From: Carposina sasakii
Lineage: Eukaryota > Arthropoda > Insecta > Lepidoptera > Carposinidae
Assembly: GCA_014607495.2 (NCBI GenBank)
Contig: CP053155.1
Location: 12,028,001 to 12,092,000 of the forward strand
Direction of reading: 5' to 3'
Length of the DNA stretch: 64,000 nucleotides
Positions 36,685-47,702 of this stretch are shown piece after piece. Numbering within the stretch: position 1 is the stretch's first letter; every line of letters starts with the position of its first letter. Below the pieces are notes generated by a model. That model saw nothing but the letters and a program-made list of their open reading frames with translations. It had not been told where the DNA came from and made no database searches. Position numbers and translations under genes: made by a program.

Positions 36685-36840
36685 CTAAGACCGGTGTTTG
36701 TTGCGGTTTATGCTCTGAATGAGACGTCGAGCCCACAGCTCCTCCAAATTGAATGGTCTGAAGTTGGCCAGGTGCATGGGTGTATTGTGTTCTTCAAAGT
36801 ACTTTGCTTCATCATTGCCCCTCTCCAGATCTCTGGACAC
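36685..36840 (-). CDS. MCRIP: MCRIP exon 3
   Basis: Acceptor TTTCAG|GTG. Starts VSRDLERGNDEAKYFEEHNT and ends with the basic SINRNKHRS and TAG. Confidence 0.85.
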   Translation of the reverse strand: MSRDLERGNDEAKYFEEHNTPMHLANFRPFNLEELWARRLIQSINRNKHRS

Positions 36841-38370
36841 CTGAAACAAGAGTTTATTTGTATACTATATAAAATTTGAGATGCAAAAAGGGCAAATGGA
36901 GCACTCATATTCACTATGGGTGTGCCCACCACTGGGCCCTACACCCAGACCGATCATTGCATAATCATAATTGCGACGGAATAGTGCACTTGCATGCTAA
37001 GTGCAATCGGGTTTGGTTTCTCATGGCGAGCAGTTAGTGCAAGTGCACTATTCCGCAATTATGAGTTATCAGATCCGAGGGTCAGTGGAGGGTGTAGGGC
37101 CCGGTGGTGGGCACACCCATAGTGAATGTTTGAACTTCCGAATTGTAACGCCTAATACAATTTCATTTATAGAGCACTCATAGACTGGTGGCTACGAGGT
37201 GAAGCAAGGTGCAAGGAGGAAGAGAGGTCGCCCAAAAAGACTATGGATGGACAACATATTAGACTGTGCAGGACCCTTGTGGACTAGAATCTCCCAAGAC
37301 CGAGACAGTTGGAAAAAGTTGGAGGAGGCCTATGTGTTTGGTACACACAAAGTAGCAAGTAAACTTTGAAAAGAAATTAACATAAATAAATAAATCAAAT
37401 CAATATGTATGAAACTTTGTATCTATGCTTAATAAATAAATAATAATAAATAAATAAATATAAAATTTGTGGTTTCTAATGCAGTCATTATACAAACCTG
37501 CACTGGTATGATGAATTTGGTGAGAGCGAGATGTCTCACTTTTAAACCTCAAATCCACAGAGCTAAGTAACAACTAGACAAGGCAAGTGTTTCTACTTGG
37601 TACGTAGAAAAGGATTGCAAACCACTTCTATCAGCCCTAATTCATTCAGCCCTGGCTTGAGAATGAGTGTCTAATTCTTAAGTCTATTTTTTACATGCAA
37701 AGTAAAAAACACTTAGTTTATCTAGTTCTTAATAGCCCTGTGAATTTGATGTTTAAAAGTGAGACATCTCGCTCTCACCAAATTCATCATATGGGTGCTG
37801 ATATCATTAGAAACTAACTAATTAACAGGGCATTAAAATTTTACACACCTTATTCCAAGAATCATAGATATAATGTATGATATCATCCTGATGGTTTGGC
37901 TGTATGGGAGGACTGAGACGTGCATTTCCATTGTGGCGTTTCCCTCCCATGTGAGGAAGGGATCGTGGCCCTGAGTTTACGTAGCTTGATCTGAAAAGTA
38001 GAAGAATTATTAATAATAAACAAACATGAATGAAGAACATCGTTTATTTCTCTAATGGCACATGGGACAGCTGTGATAGTTGCATTAGGCTCAATTATTT
38101 GTGAAAACAGAGCAAACCACGCCACCACATTTTATCTACTGTTACTAAATTCGATCGAAAACAAAAACAATGGAAAGTGTTGGGCCAGCAAGATGCATGA
38201 ATTCGCACCTTAGATTTTTACCTTGGTGTAATACCAGAATATTTGTTTAATTAATAGAAAGCATGGGATTTTTGTGAGAACCTTTCAATATTATAAGCGT
38301 GCAAAATGCAATGTAAAACTTAATATAAAAAGGTACACGTTGTCGCTTCTTACCTCATATTCCTATCCAT
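36685..38370 (-). CDS. MCRIP: MCRIP/FAM195 family protein, 3 exons, 104 aa
   Basis: In mammals MCRIP1 binds the co-repressor CtBP and is released from it on ERK phosphorylation. MCRIP proteins also associate with DDX6 and RNA granules. Here three exons (38370-38354, 37990-37849, 36840-36685) join in phase to 104 residues, close to the 97 of human MCRIP1. The family core is visible: a Ser/Pro-Arg N-terminus (SPPIQPNHQDD), then IIHYIYDSWNKVSRDLE, which parallels the human VRFIYEAWQGVERDL, and LANFRPFNLEELWARR, which parallels the TFKPIDLSDLKRR tail. No membrane segment is seen. It is divergent from the CENP-T candidate, with starts about 0.8 kb apart, so they may share a promoter region. Confidence in the family is good; the insect function is inferred. 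Confidence 0.85.
36903..37165. mobile_element. Penelope-related inverted segment
   Basis: TTCACTATGGGTGTGCCCAC at the left pairs with GTGGGCACACCCATAGTGAA at about 37108-37127. GATCCGAGGGTCAGTGGAGG and AACGCCTAATACAATTTCAT link it to the fragments at 11955 and 55265. Lies in MCRIP intron 2. Confidence 0.6.
37184..37369 (+). pseudogene. 3' end of a LINE open frame
   Basis: A 61-codon frame without a start reads KRGRPKRLWMDNI, then ISQDRDSWKKLEEAY, and stops. This is the characteristic C-terminus of RTE/Jockey-type LINE polyproteins. An A/T-rich tail (AAATAAATAAAT) follows. It is antisense to MCRIP within its intron. Confidence 0.75.
37507..37800. mobile_element. MITE, 290 bp, copy 2
   Basis: Closely matches 21880-22170, including GTGAGAGCGAGATGTCTCAC arms and ACTAGACAAGGCAAGTGTTT. 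One terminus is altered (GCACTGGTATGATG). Lies in MCRIP intron 2, just downstream of exon 2. Confidence 0.85.
37849..37990 (-). CDS. MCRIP: MCRIP exon 2
   Basis: Acceptor TTTTCAG|A and donor AAG|GTGTGT. Carries RSLPHMGGKRHNG and the IYDSWNK part of the family core. Confidence 0.85.
38354..38370 (-). CDS. MCRIP: MCRIP exon 1 (start)
   Basis: ATG followed by four codons (MDRNM) and AG|GTAAGA. The start context is CAAAGATGG. An in-frame stop lies upstream with no intervening Met. Confidence 0.75.
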
Positions 38371-39182
38371 CTTTGCTAGTTTTTCGCACAACCTAGTTAT
38401 TAAAAATACACTTAGTATTTACTTACACTTATACAAAAAAAAAGTAATTCGTAATTCCAAACTGATACCTATGTACATTTAAAAACAAAGACAATTTTCA
38501 ACAAAATTACAAAAGATAAACATGGAACAGACGCGGAGCAATGACACGACGACGCACGCAATTTTTTTACATTATGCTGTCACTGTCACCATTTGCTGTA
38601 CTACGATTTGTCAACATGTACCAGAAGTAGCTCTCGATTGGTTACATTTGATATTACAACATTTTTGTACCCAATAGAAAGAACTTCATCTACCCAATAG
38701 TACCAGTCGTCAACGAAACTGTGTTAAGAAGTAAAAAGTTGTGAATGAAACGTAATTCACACAGCCAAATAAGTATTGTATTATAATAATGATTTATAAA
38801 TATTACCGTGGGAATTCGATAATAATGCGGTTAATATATTAAAAAATAATAAAAACTTAAATATTATGGCCAGAATGTTATAAATTATATTTAATGTTGC
38901 GAAACCATCATTGAAACTATAAAAATAAAGCTGACGAACATGCATGACATGAAATGAAACGTAAAATTTAAATTGTTTGCAAACGGTTTCATTTCGTTTT
39001 GTTTGTTGTGAATTTAAGCCTCTCGTTAGAGAGTAAGTATATTCTTTGATTTAAGCGATTAAATTTTCATAGTTAATTTGGTCTTTATCTTTTAGTGTAA
39101 TATAAGAACAACGTTTAAACTATATTCTGTGTTTAGCAATCTGCTTTTTATGGACACATCTTTGTATAGCTACTAGCCCATC
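38371..39182. promoter_or_regulatory. shared divergent promoter region
   Basis: The only sequence between the MCRIP and CENP-T start codons. It contains CpG-bearing patches (GACGACGCACGC near 38550) and a small inverted repeat GAAATGAAAC / GTTTCATTTC at about 38953-38996. No TATA box is obvious. Confidence 0.35.
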
Positions 39183-39411
39183 ATGTCTTCAAGGATACCG
39201 TCTCCAGCCCGATCTCAGGGCACTCCGATTACTCCAAGGAAGGTTCGCATGTCACGTAGAACTCAAAGCGTGTCGTCGTCTGCTCGATCTGATGCCTCTG
39301 GTAGGCTCTCGGCAGTGATACAAAAAAAGAAGGCAATGGAGTCATTCACATTATCCCCTATGACAAGACGATCTATATTAACAGATAACACACAAATTGA
39401 GGAGCCTAGGC
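39183..39411 (+). CDS. CENP-T: CENP-T-like exon 1
   Basis: Starts ATCATGTC. Encodes MSSRIPSPARSQ onward, basic and Ser-rich with several SP/TP sites, and ends C|GTAAGT. Confidence 0.8.
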
Positions 39412-42400
39412 GTAAGTACACGATTATTGTTATAAATTCAAGTATTCAGATACCACTGTACAGTGACAAGAATGGGTGGCTCAGCCAGCAGAGCACAGGC
39501 ATAATGGGTATAGGTTCTAACGGGTGCAGAATTTATCTGACTATAACCACATTAGCATGGTGCCGGCTGAGTAGAGTTTGTACCACCCCTGCCTGCCCGT
39601 GGGTATTGTACGAGGCGATTAAGGGTTTCCAGGAGGCGGGCAGCAGCTCCTCCCGTACTGACAACATAGTCCAAAAATCACACTGCGGTCACCAACCCAC
39701 CTGCCCAGCGTGGTGACTATGGCACATAACATAACCCCCTGTGGCCATAGCCTTATGGTATACACTGGGGGAGGCCTACGTCCAGCCGTGGACTGCAATA
39801 GGCTGAAGACGACGATAACCACAGATAATTCTTTGAATACAATATAAGATGATACCTTGAAGGGCGATATGCTGGTATTGGCTACATTAAGGCTATGCTA
39901 GTGCTTAACATGTTATCAACTAAGCATAGTTTTTAATTTGTCACATTTGATCTTATCATTTTCTAACACTACTCCTAAATTTAGACCATAAAATTCATCC
40001 AGATTATGGCTTTATTTTCTTCAGATATGTTTTCTTCACATTCTTCTCAATTATATTAGTGATATCCACTAAGTTAACTGGTGGTTGAGGTACATAAATT
40101 GGGTACCTAATAAACTAATTTAATCTTATCATATGTATTGCAGGAAAGAGTTGGTGGAAGAATCTAAAAGAAAACTCCCAGGATATAATAGAAATACTAG
40201 AAAATAATGTTCCAGAAGCCAATGTTGTTGTTAATGAGTATATGGACGTTGAAGTGCTAAGGTAACCTATTTCCTCTTGTTTATGACCTACACTTATTAT
40301 CTACTAGTGGCGGCCAACAACTTGGTCTGCGTGAGGAGGCATTGCACCCGTATAGCCTTCCTCAATAAATGGGCTCTAACACTGAAAGAATTTTTCAAAT
40401 CAGACCAGTAGTTCCTGAGATTAGTGTGTTCAAACAAACAAACAAACCCTTCAGCTTTATATTATTTTTTTCCGCAGTCCACGCGGACGGAGTCGCGGGC
40501 GTCCACTATACATGTATAATTTTTTTATTAACAGTTTGTCAATGCCAGCAGATATTTATAAAAATATTGCTTTTGTTTTAGTCAAGAAAAGAAGAACCTT
40601 ACTCTTGATTTACCAGACAGTAGTGATGGTGAGTCCATAACCAGTATAGTCCTTCCACAAAGGAAATTGTTCACCCAAAAGGATATACAAGAACCACAAA
40701 AGAAGTTCGGAGAAATTATTGGGAGCCGAGAAACATTAGCCAAATTACAAAAAACCAATGTTGACAAAACCATAAATATTGGCACAAAAAACCTGTTTAG
40801 CCATGACAACAAGAATCGAAAACCAGTTTTTCCTGCAGAATTGCTCACTTTATCTCCAAACAAAACTGTTGCAAATAAAACTAAGGAGATGGTTGCAGCA
40901 GAGGTGCAAGGTCAGGTAAAAAATCTCTTTGGTAACAGGCTGGCCACTAAAAGAAAAAACATGTTTGCTGACTTCATAGTATCTGACACTGAAGATGAAA
41001 TATCTGACATTCAACCCAAAGTATTTGCCTTCCAAAAGCGAGTAGCAGACCAATCTAAACGCATTAGTTCAATTTCTCGCGGGAATAAAGAACACTCGCC
41101 TACCTCTAGCATAACCACTGACATAGAAATGGATGATTGGAAGCTGCTGCCTTCATCCACTATGGTAGAACACCAACACATAGAAGCAGGAGCCATCACT
41201 CCAAAGAGAAGTAGGTTGAGCAAGTTACTAGAAACAAAGGAATCTGATACTGCTTATTCCAATTCTACAGTCAACAGAACAAAACAGTCAAAAGCAATCC
41301 ATCAGGCCTTGACCAGTAAAAATGAAGACAACCAACTGTTACAACATGATAGTACAGATAAAACAAAGAATATAACAGCAAAGGAAGATAAAATAATGAT
41401 TAATAAAAGCCACAGCATTGATCCAAAGGTACATGAAAATCATAAAGCTACTAATGATCAAATAGGTGATAATGTAGACCCAATTGAATCAGGTAATAAC
41501 AAAAAACATGAAATAGAAAGTTTACATGATAATAGTACTGACAGTAAGTCACAAACTAAAAATGTTGACAATTTTCAAAAAAATTGTGCACAAGGTAAAC
41601 TTGAAGCAATCAATAATGCTCAAGAAGCTGTTAGTATTTGTCAAAGAAATTATAATATTTCTAAAAATGAATTGGAAATGTCTGAACCTGCCCTCAAAAA
41701 ATTAGAGAGTGAAAACGACTTTAGAGAAAAGGAAGATGATAAAGTAGATTGTGAACAAGAAAGTATTGATGATGACATTCAAAATGCAGCATTTGAACAA
41801 GTAGATGATGTACAAAAAGAGTCTGAAAATGTTAGGAAGGAAATTGAAGGAGACCAAGCTTCTAAAATAGGGAACCTGGTTAGTGAAAAAGATAAACAAG
41901 AAGACTGCGAAAACACTGATGCATATTCTAAGGAAGAATGTGATAAAACGCAGGAAGAGAAGGGCGCCGAAGAACAAGACGATGAAATACATGAAAAACT
42001 GGTTTTTGATGAAGATAATGAAGAAGAACAAGAAAATATTAGTGATCAAAATGTTTCTGAACAAATGGATATTAACGATGACAATAACCATGAAAATTCA
42101 GAAGATCAACAAGAAGTTGTGGAAGAAAACGATGAAGAACAAGATGAAATTGAAGATGAGAATGACCAAATAGATCAAGATGAGATGAGTGGATATGAAG
42201 ACGGCCAAGATAAAGAGTCGGAACAAGAGGAGATCGATACTGAACAATGAGAAAAATGATCAAGATGAAGAGGATCAAAGTAAACAAATAGAGCAAGCAG
42301 ATGAAATTGAACTCGTAGATCAGTTCGTTGAAACTGAAGATGAAGAGCAAGATCACGACGAGGATGAGCAAAATGAAGATATAGTGGAAGAAGATGAAAT

Positions 42401-45400
42401 TGAACTTATAGACCAATTAGAAAAAACAGAAAATGAGGATCAAGAACAAGATAAGGAGGAAGAAGAAGTAGAGCAAATGGAAGAAGATGTAGAAGACATA
42501 GAAAATGATGAGCAATATCAAGACGAAGTAGAGCATAGTGACCAAATAGATGAAGAAGATGATATTGAACCAATAGATCAGGTAGAAGAATCAGAAAATG
42601 AAGAGGAATGTCAAGAAGAAGAATCAGAAAATGAAGAAGTTCAAGTTGAGGAGAATCAAATAGAGGATGAAGAAGCTGAAATTGATCTAAGTGATCAGTT
42701 GGAAGAGCACATAGATGAGCCAGGGTCCGAAGACGAAATAGAGTATTCAGGTGAAAATAACAGTGCAGCCCCGAATAAATCTCACGACACTACTGGCAGA
42801 AATAGAAAGGCAAACAAACCTCAAATCAATTCACCCGAACTATTATTACAGAACAAAACATTCCATGCTGATTCTTTTACTGCCCAAGAACGTGTCACAA
42901 GTGTTAGAAAGACTAAAAGTATGATTAAGCCTAATCTAAAACCAAACCTAGCAACACTAAGAGAAAGCATATCATTTAGTGATGGCACCAGAAATTCAAG
43001 TGCAGAGGCATCCGAATGGGACTCGCATAGAACAACACGTAAAACGTTACGACAAACCTTTGGTAAAGACTTCACTCCTAGAAAATCGTTACGCGCATTA
43101 GTCATGGAGAAATCGGCTAAAAGACAGACAGCAGTAAATGATGCATCTATAAAGTTTCCCCAAGCTAATTCCACAGAAGTGCACTGTGAAATGCAAGACG
43201 GAACTGAGATGGATGTTGATTGTCATGATCCTGACGCTTCTCGACAAATGCGACAGACCACATTTGAAATGTACTTGCAGAAGGTTAAAGAGGAGAATAT
43301 GGCCAAAAAACTAAAATTGGTAAGTACACATTTATCATTTGAACTTATGTTTAAACACATCATTTGTTTTCTTACTAATTTTTTTACTTATTTTAGGAAG
43401 AAGATATCCGAAAATCCCTTAAAGCACCTCCAAGATTATTAAAAGAGAACATCAATCCTGTTAAGTCTAAATTCGGGTTACGTAAAATTAATCCTAAAAT
43501 CCAGAGCAAACCCAAGACGAAACTGCTGAAATCCATTATTCCTATGGACGCGTTGCCAGAAGAGATTCTGGAAGACATGAAGTATAAACCGCCAAAGAGG
43601 TTCCGGCCCCGCAATGCTGCGTGGATCACAAACAGATTGTATAGGTACTTGGAGAGCAAGTTGGAGCCAAAGTAAGTAAATACTGCGAGTGGCGTAAGCT
43701 CAGCGTTGCAGTTATGTGGGTGTTAATTAGTTTGACTGGGTATTTTTCGCACTTAGCCTCTATACAGGTGTGGGTGACAGTCAGGAAAATACTGAAATGC
43801 TGAACAAGTACCATTGGGTTGAGTTATACGACAGTGTTATTACTCGCAGGAAATGTATTTTTGATTTGATTACAGTAGAAACTCGATTATCCGACCCTCA
43901 GTTATCCGAATTCGCGATTATCCGGACTACCAACCGCGACCAATTTATCATTATATTTATTATTATATGTACCTACCTACAAGTTTATTTATGTAAGCAC
44001 TAGTGGACGCCCGCGACTCCGTCCGCGTGGGCTGCAGAATAAACAAAATGTCGAAATTATCCGGGATAAAAAATAACCTTTATGTTAAGTGGACCTGTCA
44101 CAATATATTCCTGAAAACTGCATCGAAATCGGTTCAGCCGTTTCTGAGATTAGCGTGCCCAAACATCGATCCGTTACAATTTTATTATATGTATATACAT
44201 AGAAGATGAACGTGTCGGAACTGGCATATCCCGCCCGCTCCCCTTGGGATCGCTGTCCCACGCTTTTAGTTATTGTTTTAGTTAGTTTGCAATAAAATTG
44301 TGACTCCGCAGGCTGAAGCAAAACCAAAGCAGAAGCAATGCGATAGCAAAAATTGTACAATATTCGCGTTGAAATGTCAAGTTCCATTGAAATTATTTTA
44401 CGTAATACGAATTTGACAAGCAATCAGCAAATTTTGTACAATTTTCGCTATCGCATTGCTTTTGCTAACCGCTCTGACGTGCGTCTGAATTGTCGGTTTT
44501 TACAAAAACATTTAACTGGGCGACCGATATCTAGTTCGTTACCGGAACCCATAAAATACCTTATGTATGCATAAAATCGCTATTTTTCATTCATACATTC
44601 GATTATCCGGAAATTCGATTATCCGAATGCCTATCGACAACAATTTGTCCGGTTAATCGAGTTTCTACTGTATCAGTAATTTTTACTCTCCGCGCCAATT
44701 GTATCGGGCTATCCTGTGACTAATTAAATGGCCTGATAAGTTATTGTGTGACACATTGCTGTTTTTTGGATCACTTGTGACTCTCCATTAGGGTTGATGA
44801 GTTTTTTCAACTTTTTTTAAGGAACTTTTTTTTAAATCATGATGAATAAAATTTTATTTTTAAGTCATTAAAAGGCCTAATTAAACGAACTGAACTGTTT
44901 TTTCCTGTAAATATGAAAAAAAAATCGAAAAAATTTGAAATTTTTCTGCGAAAATTTTCAGTGTTTTCCGCCTCAGAATCATGGTCTGAAGCATGAAGAA
45001 GGTATAAAAGAGGAGGTGGGACTATGTAGTGAGTCGTGTGGCAATCGTGAGGCCATGACTTTATGATAGGGGCGGAGCTTCAGCGCCAGTGTAACGCAGT
45101 AGGTGTAACCACACGCTTGTGCTCCGAAATGTAACCGTATTAAAATTACAAAGACACTAGCGCTTTTATCAGGGTACTTTTTTTACTAAAACGTTGTATA
45201 ATATTGCCATCTAGCGATGAGTAATTGCACTAGTAAAACAATCTTGAACCATATTGATAATGACCAAGTAGTATGACTAGTCACTACAAGGTGGTTTCTA
45301 TGTAAATGGGCAGGGCTACTGTGTTCAATACTCCCCTCGTCCCATACTTGACCCCCGCTCCGAGGCACACTATTTTTGTATGAAAATATACTTAATATAA

Positions 45401-47275
45401 ATATAATATATAATAAATAAATATTCACACACTACACAACACATTAACCTAGTCCCACACTAAGATCCCTAAGGTCTTGTGTCGTGGGTACTAAGCAACG
45501 GTATATAAATACATAGATAAGTATAGAAACATCCATGACTCGGAAACAAACATCGATATTCATCATATCAATGTTTGCACCTACCGGGATTCGAACCCAG
45601 GACCTATGGCGTCGCAGGCAGGGTCACTACCTACTACACCAATCGGCCGTCAGCCGCTACTCCTCTTTTATTTCTTCTCCATGGTCTGAAGTCATGGTAT
45701 CAATATTTGCCTGGCTGTCACAAACATCCTGTATGTGTGGGTATAGGTACATAGAGACCTAACCCGAACTTTGCACTTTTGTGAGTGTTCATAGACAGTG
45801 TAAGTGTGCGTCGGTCGGCCTATAGACACACACTAATGCAAAGCTGAGTTTACGCTGGAACTTTTTTTTATCGTGATGGGCACTGTGCATAAATTTTAAA
45901 TATATATTATAGCATTTGCATTGACGTAATAAGTGATAACTTCTTTAAATAAAAAAAGAGATACATATGTCGTCATATCCTGCAGTTGGATCTGCAACGC
46001 CATCTATTTTCAATTGTTGGGAGTTCGAAACATCAAGCAGGCAGCTGTCACTGTCACTTGCGCATGGACAAGACAGGGTGCTGAGAGGGCACCACTGTAG
46101 CTTTACAACGGCCACATGGTCGGTTAAATTGAGCCTGTGGATTATTCTTGTTGCGACTGTCGAGCGCACACTGGTCCCGATCAGCCATCTTGTACTTGCC
46201 GCTAAAGTATCAACGTATCAACTACACGCTGCATTCTTTATTTTGGACCATTCCTGACACCTAACGGCATCGCCCACCTTCGCCTCATCTTCGTCACATA
46301 TATTGCTACAAGTCCATATTATTGACTTATCCATATTATGTCTACAGGTACGATTACAGAGCGCGCGTACGCGCTGAAAAGTTAGTAGAAATGTTATACA
46401 ATCTTACTAAAGAGGCGCGTCGATTTGAAGTGGCTTCAAACAGTTCTGTAGACCTACTGAAACAAGAGATGGCAAGACTTGACATCGTGAAGACCCACTT
46501 TGAATTCTATGAGTTCTTCCATGAGTTTATGCCAAGGGAGATAAGGATTAAGGTCAGTGTATTTTATCAATACATAGGAATTTCTAGGTAAGCTTTGTGT
46601 GGAATAAGCTTTTCGACCTGTGAAGTGAACTTGATATATATTATTTTATATAAAATCACGCATTTTTCCTGGAGGAGTAGATAGAGATCTCAACGGAGAC
46701 TAGCCAGCTGCGCGGGAACTATTGTAATGCACAAACGCAGGCACACTCTCTATTCCCCCATTCTCATAGTCCGATGGGACGGAAAGCCGACACGACCGGA
46801 GAAAGATCAGGCGCAGGACCAATGCTGTACGTGCTTTCTGAGGCACAAGCTAAGTGCCAATTTAGCAGTAACTGTACATGACATAAATTCAGTGTCCTGT
46901 GACTGGAACCGAACCTACGCCCCTAATCGGAGGGCACATACTACGGTCCAGACACCTCATTTCTTTTGCTTGATTTACATTCATAATACTCAAGTAAAAA
47001 AATACACGCTGTTCGATGTTCTGAATTTAGACTCTTCTCTAGTATATTCGATCTTGCATACATCAAACTAAATGATGTACTTTCTTTGATAACACATTCA
47101 GTGCCGGCGACTACGTATTTGCGTCTTCTAGACTTTCTAGAGGTTCCGCCAACACTTATGTAGTTATTTTATACATCAGCCAAATTAATATTGTTTTTGT
47201 TTCCAGGTTGTTCCTGACGTCGTGAATAAATTATCGTTACCTAGACACGGAGTGTTTTCACAAATTATTTCATAA
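39183..47275 (+). CDS. CENP-T: CENP-T-like kinetochore protein, 6 exons, frameshifted
   Basis: CENP-T is a DNA-binding inner-kinetochore protein that recruits Ndc80 and Mis12 complexes. The six exons would give about 1210 residues if one base is skipped at 42248. The N-terminus is Ser/Arg/Pro-rich with TP/SP sites (ITPRKVRMSRRTQS, LSPMTRRSIL), then SWWKNLKENSQDIIEILEN. The middle (about 490-835) is almost entirely D/E/Q/N. The C-terminus from about 1105 fits a histone fold (long helix KLVEMLYNLTKEARRFEVAS, then DLLKQEMARLDIV) followed by FHEFMPREIRIKVVP and a final GVFSQ. The last part closely parallels human CENP-T (ERHLPLEYRQLLIP and a final SVFPAQ). Human CENP-T is 561 residues, so the acidic middle is a large expansion. 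Identity rests on this C-terminal pattern. Alternatives are another histone-fold kinetochore subunit or an unrelated acidic nuclear protein. Confidence 0.68.
39475..39812 (-). repeat. dispersed repeat in CENP-T-like intron 1
   Basis: Minus-orientation copy of the CTATTGCAGTCCACTGCTGG family, running from its left end near 39812 to GCCACCCATTC near 39475. Confidence 0.7.
40144..40261 (+). CDS. CENP-T: CENP-T-like exon 2
   Basis: Acceptor TTGCAG|GA and donor AG|GTAACC. Encodes KSWWKNLKENSQDIIEILEN, a predicted amphipathic helix possibly used for partner binding. Confidence 0.8.
40440..40510 (-). repeat. dispersed repeat, partial (GTGGACGCCCGCGACTCCGT)
   Basis: Minus-strand remnant (CGCGGACGGAGTCGCGGGCG) in CENP-T-like intron 2. 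The bases before it (from about 40300) look like a diverged extension. Confidence 0.6.
40582..43319 (+). CDS. CENP-T: CENP-T-like exon 3 (acidic region, frame break)
   Basis: Acceptor GTTTTAG|T and donor TTG|GTAAGT. The first part is mixed and charged, with repeats of a FADF/LFG type (KNLFGNRLATKRKNMFADF), then a very acidic tract. The frame from 40583 hits TGA at 42248-42250. Acidic coding resumes in the +1 frame at GAG 42249 and stays open to the donor. The end (KTRKTLRQTFGKDFTPRKSL) is basic. Confidence 0.75.
43397..43671 (+). CDS. CENP-T: CENP-T-like exon 4
   Basis: Acceptor TTTTAG|GAA and donor AA|GTAAGT. Basic segment ending KRFRPRNAAWITNRLYRYLE, the presumed entry into the histone fold. 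Confidence 0.82.
43875..44672. mobile_element. pogo/Tigger-like MITE
   Basis: Terminal CAGTAGAAACTCGATTATCC and its mirror GGTTAATCGAGTTTCTACTG, flanked by TA, are typical of Tc1/mariner-pogo elements. The GATTATCCG motif is repeated internally. No transposase frame is present. Confidence 0.78.
45385..45655 (-). repeat. tRNA-derived SINE, second family, copy 2
   Basis: Nearly identical to 31985-32255. The minus-strand head has GATTGGTGTAGTAGGTAGTG and CCTGGGTTCGAATCCCGG. Confidence 0.75.
46348..46552 (+). CDS. CENP-T: CENP-T-like exon 5 (histone fold)
   Basis: Acceptor TCTACAG|G and donor AAG|GTCAGT. Encodes RAEKLVEMLYNLTKEARRFE, VDLLKQEMARLDIV and FEFYEFFHEFMPREIRIK, which fit helices 2 and 3 of a histone fold plus the start of the CENP-T extension. 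Confidence 0.82.
46665..46975 (+). repeat. dispersed repeat in CENP-T-like intron 5
   Basis: CACTCTCTATTCCCCCATTC and GATGGGACGGAAAGCCGACA match the repeat at 35215-35545. Confidence 0.65.
47207..47275 (+). CDS. CENP-T: CENP-T-like exon 6 (C-terminus)
   Basis: Acceptor TTTCCAG|GTT. Twenty-two residues, VVPDVVNKLSLPRHGVFSQ and three more, then TAA. Position and wording resemble the extreme C-terminus of vertebrate CENP-T. Confidence 0.8.
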   Translation, partial: VVPDVVNKLSLPRHGVFSQIIS

Positions 47276-47702
47276 ATTTTCCGCGACATTATGTAAAAAT
47301 AGTTGTTTTTTTAATCGTAAGTTATCATTTAATATACATTAATTAATTTTTAATCCCACATTTCATTAAATGACCTAATTATAATGTAAAAACAGCAGAC
47401 ATACAGAAGGAAGGATAAAAAAACAACGATAAATCTATTGTAAGTCTCATTTATTTTGAAAATATCAGGATACAAAGTTCCTATATTACATTGGAGCACC
47501 ATACACAAAATAATATTGCAGTACATACGTAACATAAATTAACGATAAGGTCAGCAAATAACGATCAATGATCCTTCCTTACTACATTAGATTCAAACGC
47601 CTAAGAGCTGGTTCAGATATGGTGGGAACGGGGCGGTATTTTTTTATGCAACTTTAATCGTAGGGGTCGCAAAATGTCCTGTTCTTAAAACGTCTAGTTC
47701 GC

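Larger units (their letters stand above)
43763..45734. mobile_element. nested element block in CENP-T-like intron 4
   Basis: The outermost element is a copy of the AGGGTGTTTGTGACAGCC family, split by two insertions. A pogo/Tigger-like MITE at 43875-44672 has ends CAGTAGAAACTCGATTA / TAATCGAGTTTCTACTG next to TA. It contains a GTGGACGCCCGCGACTCCGT-family copy at 43997-44215. A second insertion (about 44995-45678) has AGAAGGTATAAAAGAGGAG ends and itself carries the SINE at 45385-45655. Confidence 0.75.

Noticed and set aside
42189..42300. A short intron explaining the frame change
   Set aside because: No GT..AG pair of plausible length fits. Coding character is continuous on both sides with no gap.
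41702..42416. Antisense hydrophobic frames opposite the CENP-T-like exon
   Set aside because: They are the complement of GAA/GAT/CAA-rich acidic codons and reflect composition only.
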